From positions 62,001 to 126,000 of the forward strand of contig NZ_QZWD01000009.1 of the NCBI RefSeq assembly GCF_003602005.1: a stretch of DNA of 64,000 nt, given 5' to 3'. Origin of the DNA: Salinisphaera sp. Q1T1-3. GTDB taxonomy: Bacteria > Pseudomonadota > Gammaproteobacteria > Nevskiales > Salinisphaeraceae. Under the pieces are notes generated by a model. The model saw nothing but the letters and a program-made list of their open reading frames with translations. It searched no databases and was not told the origin of the DNA. Shown here in pieces: positions 27,499 to 35,013 of the stretch. Every line of letters starts with the position of its first letter. Within the stretch, counting starts at the first letter, position 1. The position numbers and the translations under genes are program-made.

Positions 27499-28007
27499 TG
27501 GGTCTCGCCGCGCCAGACTTCGATCGCGGCCACCACGTGTTCGCAGGCCTGCTTGAGACAGTGACGCCCGGGGTCGCGATCCATCTCGTCGAGATGGGAG
27601 AAGGCCATTGCGACATAGCGTTCGCTGCCCTCAAGCACGGCCTGGGTCTGTGCCTGGGCATAGGCGGCTTCGAGAGCGCGCAGCAGGTGGTCGATCGTGT
27701 CGGCATCGAGTCGTGCTTCCTGGAAGACCATGACACAGGCCGCCGTGGCGGCATTATCGAGCAGCAGCCGATGGTCGGCCGGGGTGTCCGGATAGTACGC
27801 GATGTACAGGTCAGCCAGCCGCGTGACGAGATCGACCAATCCGAGCATGGCCGGCATGTCGTCGAAAAGATGCTTGTGGCCGCGCCGGGCCGCCACATCG
27901 GCGGCTACCTGCAACGCGGGCCCGACCGTCCGGTGATAGGCATGTGGCGGCAGGGCGTTGGGGTCGATCGTTTCGCCCTCGGGGCGGGTATCGGAACCTT
28001 GGGTCAT
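27495..28007 (-). CDS. Hypothetical all-helical protein coupled to the S49 peptidase
   Basis: 170 aa, unrecognised. Mostly helical, Ala/Leu/Asp-rich, no signal peptide or TM helix. Histidines and three cysteines are scattered (CVMVF, HCLKQACEH). The ATG at 28007 follows an open stretch that runs into the repeat element at 28020, so the upstream extension was rejected. Its stop overlaps the peptidase start (ATGA), indicating a two-gene operon. Confidence 0.65.
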   Translation of the reverse strand: MTQGSDTRPEGETIDPNALPPHAYHRTVGPALQVAADVAARRGHKHLFDDMPAMLGLVDLVTRLADLYIAYYPDTPADHRLLLDNAATAACVMVFQEARLDADTIDHLLRALEAAYAQAQTQAVLEGSERYVAMAFSHLDEMDRDPGRHCLKQACEHVVAAIEVWRGETQ

Positions 28008-28019
28008 GATGGTGGGCCA

Positions 28020-28287
28020 GGGCCTGTTGAGAATCGGCACGCGTGCCAACATTGGCGAGCGCGAATCGGGCCAGCCAAGGCGCGCATGGCGGCATTGTGG
28101 CGCGCTGCAAGCAGGACACGCAACGCGGCGTGGCGCGGTCGGCAGGGGCCACGCGAAGAGCTAGCGGCCAAGCGACGACCATCCGGCGTTATCGCGCGCA
28201 CGCGGCTGGGCCACGCCAGGCTCACGATGCCTTGTCTTGCAAAGAATGATCACCGGCGCGGCGCACGCGGGAAGTGTTAACAGGCGC
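28020..28287. repeat. MITE-like inverted-repeat element, family B
   Basis: 268 bp, ends GGGCCTGTTGAGA and GTTAACAGGCGC. The right 60 bp (GATGCCTTGTCTTG ... GGCGCGGCGCACGCGGGA) closely matches the right end of the 26175 element. Flanked by CA on the left and TA on the right. The right boundary supplies the stop codon of the histidine kinase gene. Confidence 0.8.
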
Positions 28288-29633
28288 TAGCTTTCGGGAA
28301 TACGAACGATGACGCGCGCGCCGCCGTCCGGGGTGGCGCTCAGTTCGATCTTGCCGTTGTAGGAACGCACGATCTCGGCCGCGACGGCCAGACCAAGACC
28401 CTGACCCTCGCGAGTGCTGTCGGCTCGGACGCCGCGCTCGAGCAGGCGCTGTGGCGCGCTGTCGGCAAAGCCCGGGCCGTTGTCGTCGACCCAGAGTACG
28501 AGGTCGCCGTCCTCGCGGCGCGCATCCACGATCACGAGGTTCTTGCCGTACTTGGCCGCGTTGTCCATCAGCGTGCCGAGCATTTCGGTGAGATCGCCGG
28601 CATCGATCGGCGCTCGCAGATGGTCGTCGATTCGGATATCGAAACGCGTCCCGTTGCCGGCATAGACCTTGGTCAACGCTCTGGCCAGCCGTTCGGCCGG
28701 TGGGGCGATGGGCAGCGGGCGGGCCAGCGTTCGCTTGCCCGCGGCGGCGGCCTTTTGCAGCTGATAGTCCAGGATGTCGTTCATGCGGGCCAGCTGGGCG
28801 CGCAACGGGCCGCGTTGCTTGCCGGGCAGCGTATCGTCCTCGGCCAGGCCGCGCAGAATGGCCATCGGGGTCTTGAGACTGTGCGCGAGATCACCCAGCG
28901 CATTGCGATAGCGGGTCAGCCGGGCCTGATCGTTGGCCAGCATGGTATTCAGATTCGAGACCAGCGGCTGGATCTCGTCGGGATAATCCCCCTCGAGTCG
29001 GCGGTCGCCGTCGGACTCGAGGCTGGCCAGATTGCGTGCCAGTCGGCGCAGGGGCGCCAGGCCCCAGCGCAGAATCAGTAGTTCGACGACCAGCAATATG
29101 AGGGCGGAAGCGGACAGCAACGTCCAGAGTACGCCGCGAAAACGCGTCATCTGCTTGACGAAGGTCGTGGCGTTCTCGGCGACAATCAGCGTGTAGCGGA
29201 AATCGTTGCCGTTGTCCGTCACCCATCGGAAACCGAACGACAGCGTCAGCAGGTCAGCGTCGTTGGGCCCGGCCACGCGCAATTCCTGCCATTGTCCGAC
29301 GGCCGGCACCGAGGGCATCTGGATCGTGCCGAGCAGGGACGGCGAATGCCATATCACCTTTCCATCGTCGTCGATCACCATCGCATAGAGCCCGGAATCG
29401 GGGCGCGACAGATCGGACTCCGGCAGCACGCGCGGGGCGAGCTTGAAGCTGCCGTCGTCGGTGATGTCGGCGCTGCCCAGCAGTGCATAGGACAGGCCCT
29501 GAAGGCGGTCGTGCTCGGCCTGTTCGGCGCGCTCGCGCACTGCGGTCTGCAGGGCGAGGCCGGTCAGCACGATGAAGGCCAGCAGGAGTACCGCGGTCGC
29601 GGCCAGCAGCCGCGCCCGCAGCGAGTTGATCAC
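28287..29633 (-). CDS. PhoQ-type sensor histidine kinase
   Basis: 448 aa. TM1 lies at about 8-30, a periplasmic sensor of about 135 residues follows, then TM2 at about 168-188, a HAMP-like linker, H-box LGDLAHSLKTP with phospho-acceptor His251, and a C-terminal ATPase with N and G boxes (LMDNAAKYG, DNGPGFAD, GQGLGLAVA). The H-box is the PhoQ variant. It overlaps the regulator stop by 4 bp (GTGA). Its TAG stop sits at the edge of the repeat element at 28020-28287. Confidence 0.93.
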   Translation of the reverse strand: MINSLRARLLAATAVLLLAFIVLTGLALQTAVRERAEQAEHDRLQGLSYALLGSADITDDGSFKLAPRVLPESDLSRPDSGLYAMVIDDDGKVIWHSPSLLGTIQMPSVPAVGQWQELRVAGPNDADLLTLSFGFRWVTDNGNDFRYTLIVAENATTFVKQMTRFRGVLWTLLSASALILLVVELLILRWGLAPLRRLARNLASLESDGDRRLEGDYPDEIQPLVSNLNTMLANDQARLTRYRNALGDLAHSLKTPMAILRGLAEDDTLPGKQRGPLRAQLARMNDILDYQLQKAAAAGKRTLARPLPIAPPAERLARALTKVYAGNGTRFDIRIDDHLRAPIDAGDLTEMLGTLMDNAAKYGKNLVIVDARREDGDLVLWVDDNGPGFADSAPQRLLERGVRADSTREGQGLGLAVAAEIVRSYNGKIELSATPDGGARVIVRIPES

Positions 29634-30334
29634 GAGTCGGTGGCGGCCGCGCTGCGGGGCCGGTCGTCGCGGGCCAGCCGATAACCCCGGCCGCGCAGGG
29701 TCTCGATCGGCTTGCGGGTGCCGTCGGGATCGAGCTTGGCCCGCAGACGGCGCACGAAGACCTCGATCACGTTGGAGTCGCGCTCGGCGTTCTCCTCGTA
29801 GATGTGCTCGGTCAGTGCGGTCTTGGAGATGACCTCGCCAGCGTGGAGCATGAGGTATTCCAGGACACGGTATTCATACGCGGTGAGATCGATCGATTCC
29901 TCACCCACGAAGACTTCCTGGCGTGATGTGTCGAGCACGATATCGCCGGATTCCAGGCGTGGCTGGGCCCAGCCACGCGAGCGGCGCACCAGCGCCTGGA
30001 TGCGGGCGGACAGTTCCTCGGGTTGGAAGGGTTTGACGACATAGTCGTCGGCGCCGGCCTCGAGTCCTTCGACCTTGTCCTGCCAGCGGCTGCGGGCGGT
30101 GAGAATCAGGATCGGATAGTCGAGCCCGGCATCACGCACCTCCGAGATGATGTCCAGACCGGTCGGGCCGGGCAGTCCCAGATCGATGATGGCGACATCG
30201 ACCGGATACTCCTTGGCATAGAACAATCCCTCATCGCCTTCGCCGGTCGCATCCACGGCATAGCCTTCGCTTCTCAGGCGTTCGCAGACCTGCTCGCGAA
30301 GTTCGACGTCGTCTTCAATGACCAATGCACGCAT
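29630..30334 (-). CDS. OmpR/PhoP-family response regulator
   Basis: 234 aa. Receiver domain with acidic pocket EDD (8-10), phospho-acceptor Asp51 in AIIDLGLPG and the conserved Lys in LILTARSRWQDK near 101, then a winged-helix DNA-binding domain (NVIEVFVRRLRAKLD, TLRGRGYRL). Partner of the downstream histidine kinase. Preceded by a PepSY-domain gene 27 bp upstream on the same strand; order is PepSY, regulator, kinase. Confidence 0.95.
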   Translation of the reverse strand: MRALVIEDDVELREQVCERLRSEGYAVDATGEGDEGLFYAKEYPVDVAIIDLGLPGPTGLDIISEVRDAGLDYPILILTARSRWQDKVEGLEAGADDYVVKPFQPEELSARIQALVRRSRGWAQPRLESGDIVLDTSRQEVFVGEESIDLTAYEYRVLEYLMLHAGEVISKTALTEHIYEENAERDSNVIEVFVRRLRAKLDPDGTRKPIETLRGRGYRLARDDRPRSAAATDS

Positions 30335-30361
30335 CGCGCTCGTTCCTTTGGACCGGGCTGC

Positions 30362-30802
30362 CTAGGGCCGCGCATCGACATGCACCACGCGAACCCGACC
30401 CTGTTCGAGTATCTTGACCAGATAGTAAGGGCCGCCGGGCCCGTCTTCCAGTACGACGTTGAGGACGCGCCCGCCGGCACGCTGACGGGCGATGCGCGCC
30501 GCATCGGCCGAGGAGATGCCGACAGCCGCTCCGGTGTTCGCTTTCGCCTCCGGCTTCTGCTGGTTTTGATCATGCTGTTTAGTGTCCGAAAGAGACAGCG
30601 GCTGGGCCGACGCGCGGCTCCGGTCGTGTTCGGCGTGCTGGACCTGTTGCATGGTGCGTGGATCGAGCCCCACGAAACCCGGACTGGCTTCGGCGATCGC
30701 CGAAGACAACAGGAACAGCAGCCCACCGACGGCAAGCTGGGCGGCGTGACGACCGTCCCATGAATGAAGACTGGCAAGATCCGCTGTTCTAGGGGCGCGC
30801 AT
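30362..30802 (-). CDS. PepSY-domain exported protein
   Basis: 146 aa with a signal peptide (AVGGLLFLLSSAIAEA). The C-terminal 65 residues form a PepSY unit (ISSADAARIARQRAGGRVLNVVLED, then YYLVKILEQGRVRVVHVDA); a Gln/Asp linker precedes it. PepSY proteins placed next to PhoPQ-like systems often modulate the kinase in the periplasm. The ATG at 30802 is chosen because the coding pattern and signal peptide start there. First gene of the three-gene signalling operon. Confidence 0.82.
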   Translation of the reverse strand: MRAPRTADLASLHSWDGRHAAQLAVGGLLFLLSSAIAEASPGFVGLDPRTMQQVQHAEHDRSRASAQPLSLSDTKQHDQNQQKPEAKANTGAAVGISSADAARIARQRAGGRVLNVVLEDGPGGPYYLVKILEQGRVRVVHVDARP

Positions 30803-31215
30803 GGGAAGATTCAGTCCGAAACGGGACAGCCGCGATGCGCCAATGGGGGATCGGGCACGTCGGTGCAACGATGAATGGTCGTGCCGCCGGCGGCGACAGG
30901 AAAGTCGAAACGAGGGAATGCGCGATTCCGGATGAATCGTCTTGCTCGGACCGATCGGCGTCGCCCGGACTGGGGCTGCGTGCCGGGGCGGATGCGGCTT
31001 GCATCGGGCGCGCCGCTCGGGGAACGCATGCCATGGACAACCGTCCGGTGTCGGTTTCCGGGCCGTTGTCGAGCGGACACCAAGACGTATTGTGTGACAA
31101 CGACATATCGAACACCTCGTTGGATTCGACACTAGGCTGCCCGCGCTGAATACGTGCTTAAAATCCAGGTGGCGGCCAGACGATGCCCTCCGACACCGTC
31201 CGGCCGTCTCGAACG
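30803..31215. other. Gene-free region upstream of the PepSY-regulator-kinase operon
   Basis: About 410 bp between two minus-strand genes. ORFs here lack codon bias or homology. An imperfect inverted repeat (CGGCCAGACG with CGTCCGGCCG) lies near 31172-31205 and could end transcription of the BON gene. The operon promoter should be in this stretch; no clear PhoP box was found. Confidence 0.4.
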
Positions 31216-31755
31216 TTACTGATTCTGGTTCGTTCCCTTGTTGTTCTGGCCGGCCGAGTCGGGGGCGCTGTCCCCGGATTTGCTGATCTGGAGTCTGTCG
31301 ACGACATGGGCGACGCCGGGCTGGTTCTTGACCAGTTCGACGGCCTTGTCACGTGTCTTCTTGTCGGGAACGGCGCCGGTCAGGGTCACCACGCTCTGCT
31401 CGACGCCGACCGATATGGCGGCATCCGAGAAGCGACTCTTGTTGAGCACGTCCTTTTGCAGTACACGGAACAGGATCTGATCGGTCGCACTCTTCTGAAC
31501 CTTCTGGCGAGCCTGCTCCATATCCTGGCGCGTCGAGTCCAGGTCCTGTTGTGCCTGCTGGAAGCTCTGCTGAGCCTGTCGCATCTGCTGACGCGCGTTC
31601 TCGACGCGTTTCTGAGCGTCGTTGAGCTCCTGCTTGGAATCGTTGAGCGAATTCACGGCATCGTCGTACTGGTCCTGCGGCGACTGGGAACAGCCGGTCG
31701 CGAGCGTCGCAGCGAACAGGCCGGCGGCGAACGTCGTTCGGAAACGGCAATGCAT
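31216..31755 (-). CDS. BON-domain lipoprotein with coiled coil
   Basis: 179 aa. Signal peptide with lipobox LATGC. A predicted coiled coil of about 75 residues follows, rich in Gln/Glu/Asp/Lys (DSKQELNDAQKRVENARQQM...). Then a BON domain (RFSDAAISVGVEQSVVTLTGAVPD...) that binds phospholipid or membrane surface, and a Gly/Asn/Gln tail. Probably a periplasmic envelope protein induced in stress, like OsmY relatives. ATG 31755 with AAGGA 8 bp upstream; the longer open frame upstream is discarded. Confidence 0.87.
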   Translation of the reverse strand: MHCRFRTTFAAGLFAATLATGCSQSPQDQYDDAVNSLNDSKQELNDAQKRVENARQQMRQAQQSFQQAQQDLDSTRQDMEQARQKVQKSATDQILFRVLQKDVLNKSRFSDAAISVGVEQSVVTLTGAVPDKKTRDKAVELVKNQPGVAHVVDRLQISKSGDSAPDSAGQNNKGTNQNQ

Positions 31756-31900
31756 GGTTTTTGTCCTTGTTACACGCGTCAGGCGTAGGAAATTACCAGA
31801 TCCAGGATGAACGCCGGACGAGCCGCGACGAATCCTCTTGCATCCGGCAGGCTCGGGACGCCCGAGCTGCCCGATGACGGCTGGCGTACAATCGCGCGCC

Positions 31901-32896
31901 ATGTGGATCGGCGACTTCCAGTTGGCTGGCAATCTCGCGCTCGCGCCAATGGCGGGCGTGACCGATCGTGTCTTTCGCAGCCTGTGTCGCAGCCAGGGCG
32001 CGACGGTGACAACCGGCGAGATGGTGTCGGCGCGGGCCGAGCTGCGCACGACACGCAAATCGCGCCAACGTCTGGATTTCAGCGGCGAGCCGCGACCTCA
32101 TATCGTCCAGATCGCCGGCGGGGATGCCGCCGATCTTGCCGCGGCGGCACGCTGTAACGCCGAGGCCGGTGCCGACATCATCGATATCAACATGGGGTGT
32201 CCGGCCAAAAAGGTCTATCGCAAGGCGGCAGGTTCGGCGCTGATGGCCGATATCGATCAGGTGGAGCGCATTCTGGATGCCGTGGTCGCGGCCAGTCCGG
32301 TGCCGGTGACGCTCAAGATGCGGACCGGTGTCTCGGCCGATCGCATCAATGCGGTGGCGATCGCGCGTCTGGCCGAGGCCGCGGGCATCGCGGCCGTGGC
32401 CGTGCACGGCCGCACGCGCGACCAGCACTACAACGGAATCGCGGAGTACGCGACGATCGCTGCCGTCAAAGCGGCCGTCTCGATCCCGGTCTGGGCCAAT
32501 GGCGATGTCGACTCGACGGACAAGGCTGTCGAGGTGCTGGCGGCCACGGGTGCCGATGGTCTGATGATCGGGCGGGCGGCCTGTCGACGGCCGTGGTTGT
32601 TCGGCCTGATCGGGCAGCGTCTGGCCGGAGGCGCGACACCGATGGCGCCGAGTCTGGCCGACGAGCGGGAGCTGATGCTCGGGCTGATCGAGCAGATCCA
32701 CGATTTCTATGGCGAGGCTCAGGGCGTGCGTGTGGCACGCAAGCACATCGGCTGGCTGGCCGACCGCCACCCGCTGCATCCGACCTGGTATCTCGATCTG
32801 ATGCAGGCCGATAGTGGGCCACGTCAGTGTCATCGGCTGGCGCGTCTGTTCGATGCGCTCGGGAATGTCGTCGACAGACAGGCGGCCGATATTTGA
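31901..32896 (+). CDS. dusB: tRNA-dihydrouridine synthase B
   Basis: FMN enzyme (331 aa) reducing uridine in tRNA D-loops. Motifs: APMAGVTDRVFR near the N-terminus, catalytic Cys in DINMGCPAKKVYRKAAGSALM, ALKMRTG-like VTLKMRTG, HGRTRDQHY and the FMN-binding ANGDV/GADGLMIGRAACRRPWLF. In enterobacteria dusB is followed by fis; here no fis follows. The TGA stop lies inside an FNR box, so the operator of the next unit starts at the very end of dusB. Confidence 0.95.
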   Translation: MWIGDFQLAGNLALAPMAGVTDRVFRSLCRSQGATVTTGEMVSARAELRTTRKSRQRLDFSGEPRPHIVQIAGGDAADLAAAARCNAEAGADIIDINMGCPAKKVYRKAAGSALMADIDQVERILDAVVAASPVPVTLKMRTGVSADRINAVAIARLAEAAGIAAVAVHGRTRDQHYNGIAEYATIAAVKAAVSIPVWANGDVDSTDKAVEVLAATGADGLMIGRAACRRPWLFGLIGQRLAGGATPMAPSLADERELMLGLIEQIHDFYGEAQGVRVARKHIGWLADRHPLHPTWYLDLMQADSGPRQCHRLARLFDALGNVVDRQAADI

Positions 32897-32906
32897 TCTG
32901 GATCAT
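32893..32906 (+). promoter_or_regulatory. FNR/ANR box (TTGATCTGGATCAT)
   Basis: Matches TTGAT-N4-ATCAA with one mismatch at the last base. It overlaps the dusB stop codon. Its centre lies about 66 bp before the start of the small Cys-rich gene that follows. Confidence 0.75.
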
Positions 32907-32965
32907 CGAGCCGGGTCGTATTCCGGCCCAGGCTCGGGGCTTTGTCAGCAACGGCGGAGTCCGCG

Positions 32966-33244
32966 ATGTCTGTATCCACCCCCCGAATCAGCGTGGCGAT
33001 CGGCCATATCGGTCGTGACCGGATCATGCTCATGGCCCTGAGCGAGGCCGCAGCGCGCCACGGAGCGCGGCTGATCGGACGCTACGAGCCGGGGCGTCGC
33101 CACCAAGACGATGCACCGCCGGCCTGTTGTCGCGACTGCGATGTCGCGGCCGACTTCGCCCGGCGTCTGTTCGAAAACCTGTGTCGACGAGCGGGCCTGG
33201 CCAATTACGCCTGGCTCGACGGGCGACGTCTCTCATGTGGTTGA
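32966..33244 (+). CDS. Small Cys-rich protein under an FNR-type box, unknown
   Basis: 92 residues, family not recognised. The N-terminal half is hydrophobic-amphipathic (RISVAIGHIGRDRIMLMALSEAAARHGARLIG), the rest holds five cysteines (CCRDC, LC, SC at the end) and a HQDD segment. No signal peptide or TM helix. ATG 32966 has GGAG six to seven bp upstream. FNR-type boxes lie both before it and over its stop codon, so it is probably expressed under low oxygen. A metal-binding or redox role is inference. Confidence 0.6.
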   Translation: MSVSTPRISVAIGHIGRDRIMLMALSEAAARHGARLIGRYEPGRRHQDDAPPACCRDCDVAADFARRLFENLCRRAGLANYAWLDGRRLSCG

Positions 33245-33254
33245 TCTGGATCAA
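33241..33254 (+). promoter_or_regulatory. FNR/ANR box upstream of ompW
   Basis: Exact consensus TTGATCTGGATCAA. It overlaps the stop codon of the small gene (TGA at 33242-33244) and lies 90 bp before the ompW start. A transcription start 41.5 bp downstream of its centre (near 33289) would be the activator geometry, but no good -10 is visible there. Confidence 0.8.
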
Positions 33255-33343
33255 TAACCCAATGGCGTGATGGCGTCAGAGTGTCTTCCAGCGGCGTGCC
33301 GGAAAGACGCCGCGGCTCGATACACCGCAAGGGAGACAACGGC

Positions 33344-34030
33344 ATGAACATTCGACGAGCGGTCGCCGGCGTGATCGGTCTCGGCCTGTTATTCACCGGG
33401 GGCGCGGCCGCCGCGGCCGGCCCGTTGAGCGCAGGCCAGGTCATTCTGCGCGCCGGGGCGACCGGCGTGCTGCCGGACGAGGACACGCATCAGGTTGGCG
33501 GCGCGCTTGCGCCGGCGCTGGCCGGCACGCATGTCGCCGTCGATAACGACGTCAAGCCGGGCATCACGCTCGCCTACATGCTGACCGACCATATCGACGT
33601 CGAACTGCTCGGCGCCTGGCCGTTCAAGCACGAGGCCACACTACGCGGCGGGGCGCTGGCGGGGACGCGCCTGGGGTCGATCAAGCATCTGCCGCCGACG
33701 CTCAGCGTGGATTATCACTTCGATACCGGGACGCCGGTCACGCCTTATGTCGGCGTCGGCGTGAACTACACGATGTTCTTTGACGAGCAGGTCGACGATG
33801 CCGCGGCCGCCGCTGGCGTGACGGGTCTCGATCTGTCGAATTCGTTCGGGCCGGCGGCCCAGGTCGGTGTCGACTACATGCTGGGTGATCACTGGTTGGT
33901 CAATGCCAACGTGCGTTATCTGCAGATCGATACCAATGCGCGGGTCGCGACGGCCGGCGGCGGCCGTACCGATGTCGATCTGGACATCGACCCGTGGGTC
34001 TATACCGCCGCCATCGGCTATCGTTTCTGA
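33344..34030 (+). CDS. ompW: Outer-membrane protein OmpW
   Basis: 228 aa eight-stranded beta-barrel with signal peptide (VIGLGLLFTGGAAAAAG). Typical family segments: ILRAGATGVLPD, PGITLAYMLTDHIDVELLGAWPFKH, TPYVGVGVNYTMFF and the C-terminal AIGYRF with a terminal aromatic residue recognised by the BAM machine. GGGAG lies about 12 bp before the ATG. An FNR box precedes it; ompW is a known FNR-controlled gene in other proteobacteria. Confidence 0.93.
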   Translation: MNIRRAVAGVIGLGLLFTGGAAAAAGPLSAGQVILRAGATGVLPDEDTHQVGGALAPALAGTHVAVDNDVKPGITLAYMLTDHIDVELLGAWPFKHEATLRGGALAGTRLGSIKHLPPTLSVDYHFDTGTPVTPYVGVGVNYTMFFDEQVDDAAAAAGVTGLDLSNSFGPAAQVGVDYMLGDHWLVNANVRYLQIDTNARVATAGGGRTDVDLDIDPWVYTAAIGYRF

Positions 34031-34046
34031 TGCGGTGGTCGGCCGG

Positions 34047-34790
34047 TCACTGGTCCGCGGCCCAGGCACCGTGCCCGGCCCAGGTCTCGAGCGCGTCGAA
34101 ATCGCATATCGCGACTTCGGCGCGGGCGAGTGTGATGATGCCGTTGTGCTGCATGCGGCTGAGCACGCGGCTGACGGTCTCGATGCGCATGCCGAGGAAA
34201 TTGGCCAGCTCGGCGCGCTTCATGGACAGCCGGATCGGCGAGGCAGGGAGGCCGCGCTGCTGGCGCCGGCGCGACAGACAGAGCAGCAGGGTGGCGATAC
34301 GCCCTTCGCTGTTCTTGCGTCCCAGCGTCAGCAACAGCGATTCGTCGTCGGATAGTGCCTGGCCCATCAGACGCATCATCTGGCGTCGCAGGCTCGGTAT
34401 GTCGTCGATCAGATCGTCCAGACGCTCGAATTCGATTCGACAGATCCGACTGTCCTCAAGCGCAGTGGCAGTGCACTGATGCGTCTGGGCGCCGAAGCCG
34501 TCGAGGCCGAGCAGATCACCGGGATAATAGAAACCCATGATCTGTTCCAGCCCGTCGGCATCGAGCATGGCGGTTTTCAGGGCGCCGGCACTGACGGCAT
34601 AGATCGCGGCCAGCGGTTCGCCCTGCCGAAACAGTGTCTTGCCGCGCGGCAGCGGGACGGCCACTTCGACTTCCGTTTCCAGCTGGGCGACATCATCGGT
34701 ATCCAGGCCGTACGGCAGGCACAGATGGGCCAGCGAGCACTGACCGCAGGCCTGATTGACTTGTTCGAGACGACGAGACGTGGCGGGCAT
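34047..34790 (-). CDS. FNR/ANR oxygen-sensing transcription regulator
   Basis: 247-residue CRP-FNR protein. N-terminal cysteines C15, C18 and C24 (ACGQCSLAHLC) plus C106 are the four ligands of the oxygen-labile 4Fe-4S cluster. A cyclic-nucleotide-like sensor fold follows, and the DNA-recognition helix contains ETVSRVLSR, the E-xx-SR pattern that reads TTGAT half-sites. This explains the four TTGAT boxes around it. Convergent with ompW, divergent from cydDC with an FNR box between. ATG 34790 gives the normal family length. Confidence 0.95.
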   Translation of the reverse strand: MPATSRRLEQVNQACGQCSLAHLCLPYGLDTDDVAQLETEVEVAVPLPRGKTLFRQGEPLAAIYAVSAGALKTAMLDADGLEQIMGFYYPGDLLGLDGFGAQTHQCTATALEDSRICRIEFERLDDLIDDIPSLRRQMMRLMGQALSDDESLLLTLGRKNSEGRIATLLLCLSRRRQQRGLPASPIRLSMKRAELANFLGMRIETVSRVLSRMQHNGIITLARAEVAICDFDALETWAGHGAWAADQ

Positions 34791-34940
34791 GACACAGCGC
34801 TTATCGTTGAATCCGAGACATCGGCGACCGGTTCTTGTGCGTCCGGTCGAAAAATGACGGGTACACCGTAGCTTACGCTGGTTTGAAAATTCATGAGTCG
34901 GGCACGATGAAATCGCGCAACGCTTGCTTGTGGGCATGAT

Positions 34941-34954
34941 TTGATCTGGATCAA
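34941..34954. promoter_or_regulatory. FNR/ANR box between the regulator and cydD
   Basis: Exact TTGATCTGGATCAA. For cydD, a TAGGCT (TAnnnT) -10 at 34977-34982 fits a start near 34989, 41.5 bp from the box centre: class II activation geometry. For the regulator on the other strand the box is about 150 bp from its start and could support autoregulation. Confidence 0.82.
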
Positions 34955-35013
34955 GAAGTCCGCGCGTGCCTCGCACTAGGCTGACTGCACTGGTTTTCCG
35001 CGCACGCTCCCCC

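Noticed and set aside
30835-31149. 104-residue plus-strand ORF upstream of the PepSY gene
   Set aside because: No ribosome site, no family resemblance, and composition like non-coding GC-rich sequence.
34966-35013. GTG start for cydD at 34966
   Set aside because: It lies upstream of the FNR-dependent transcription start predicted from box spacing.
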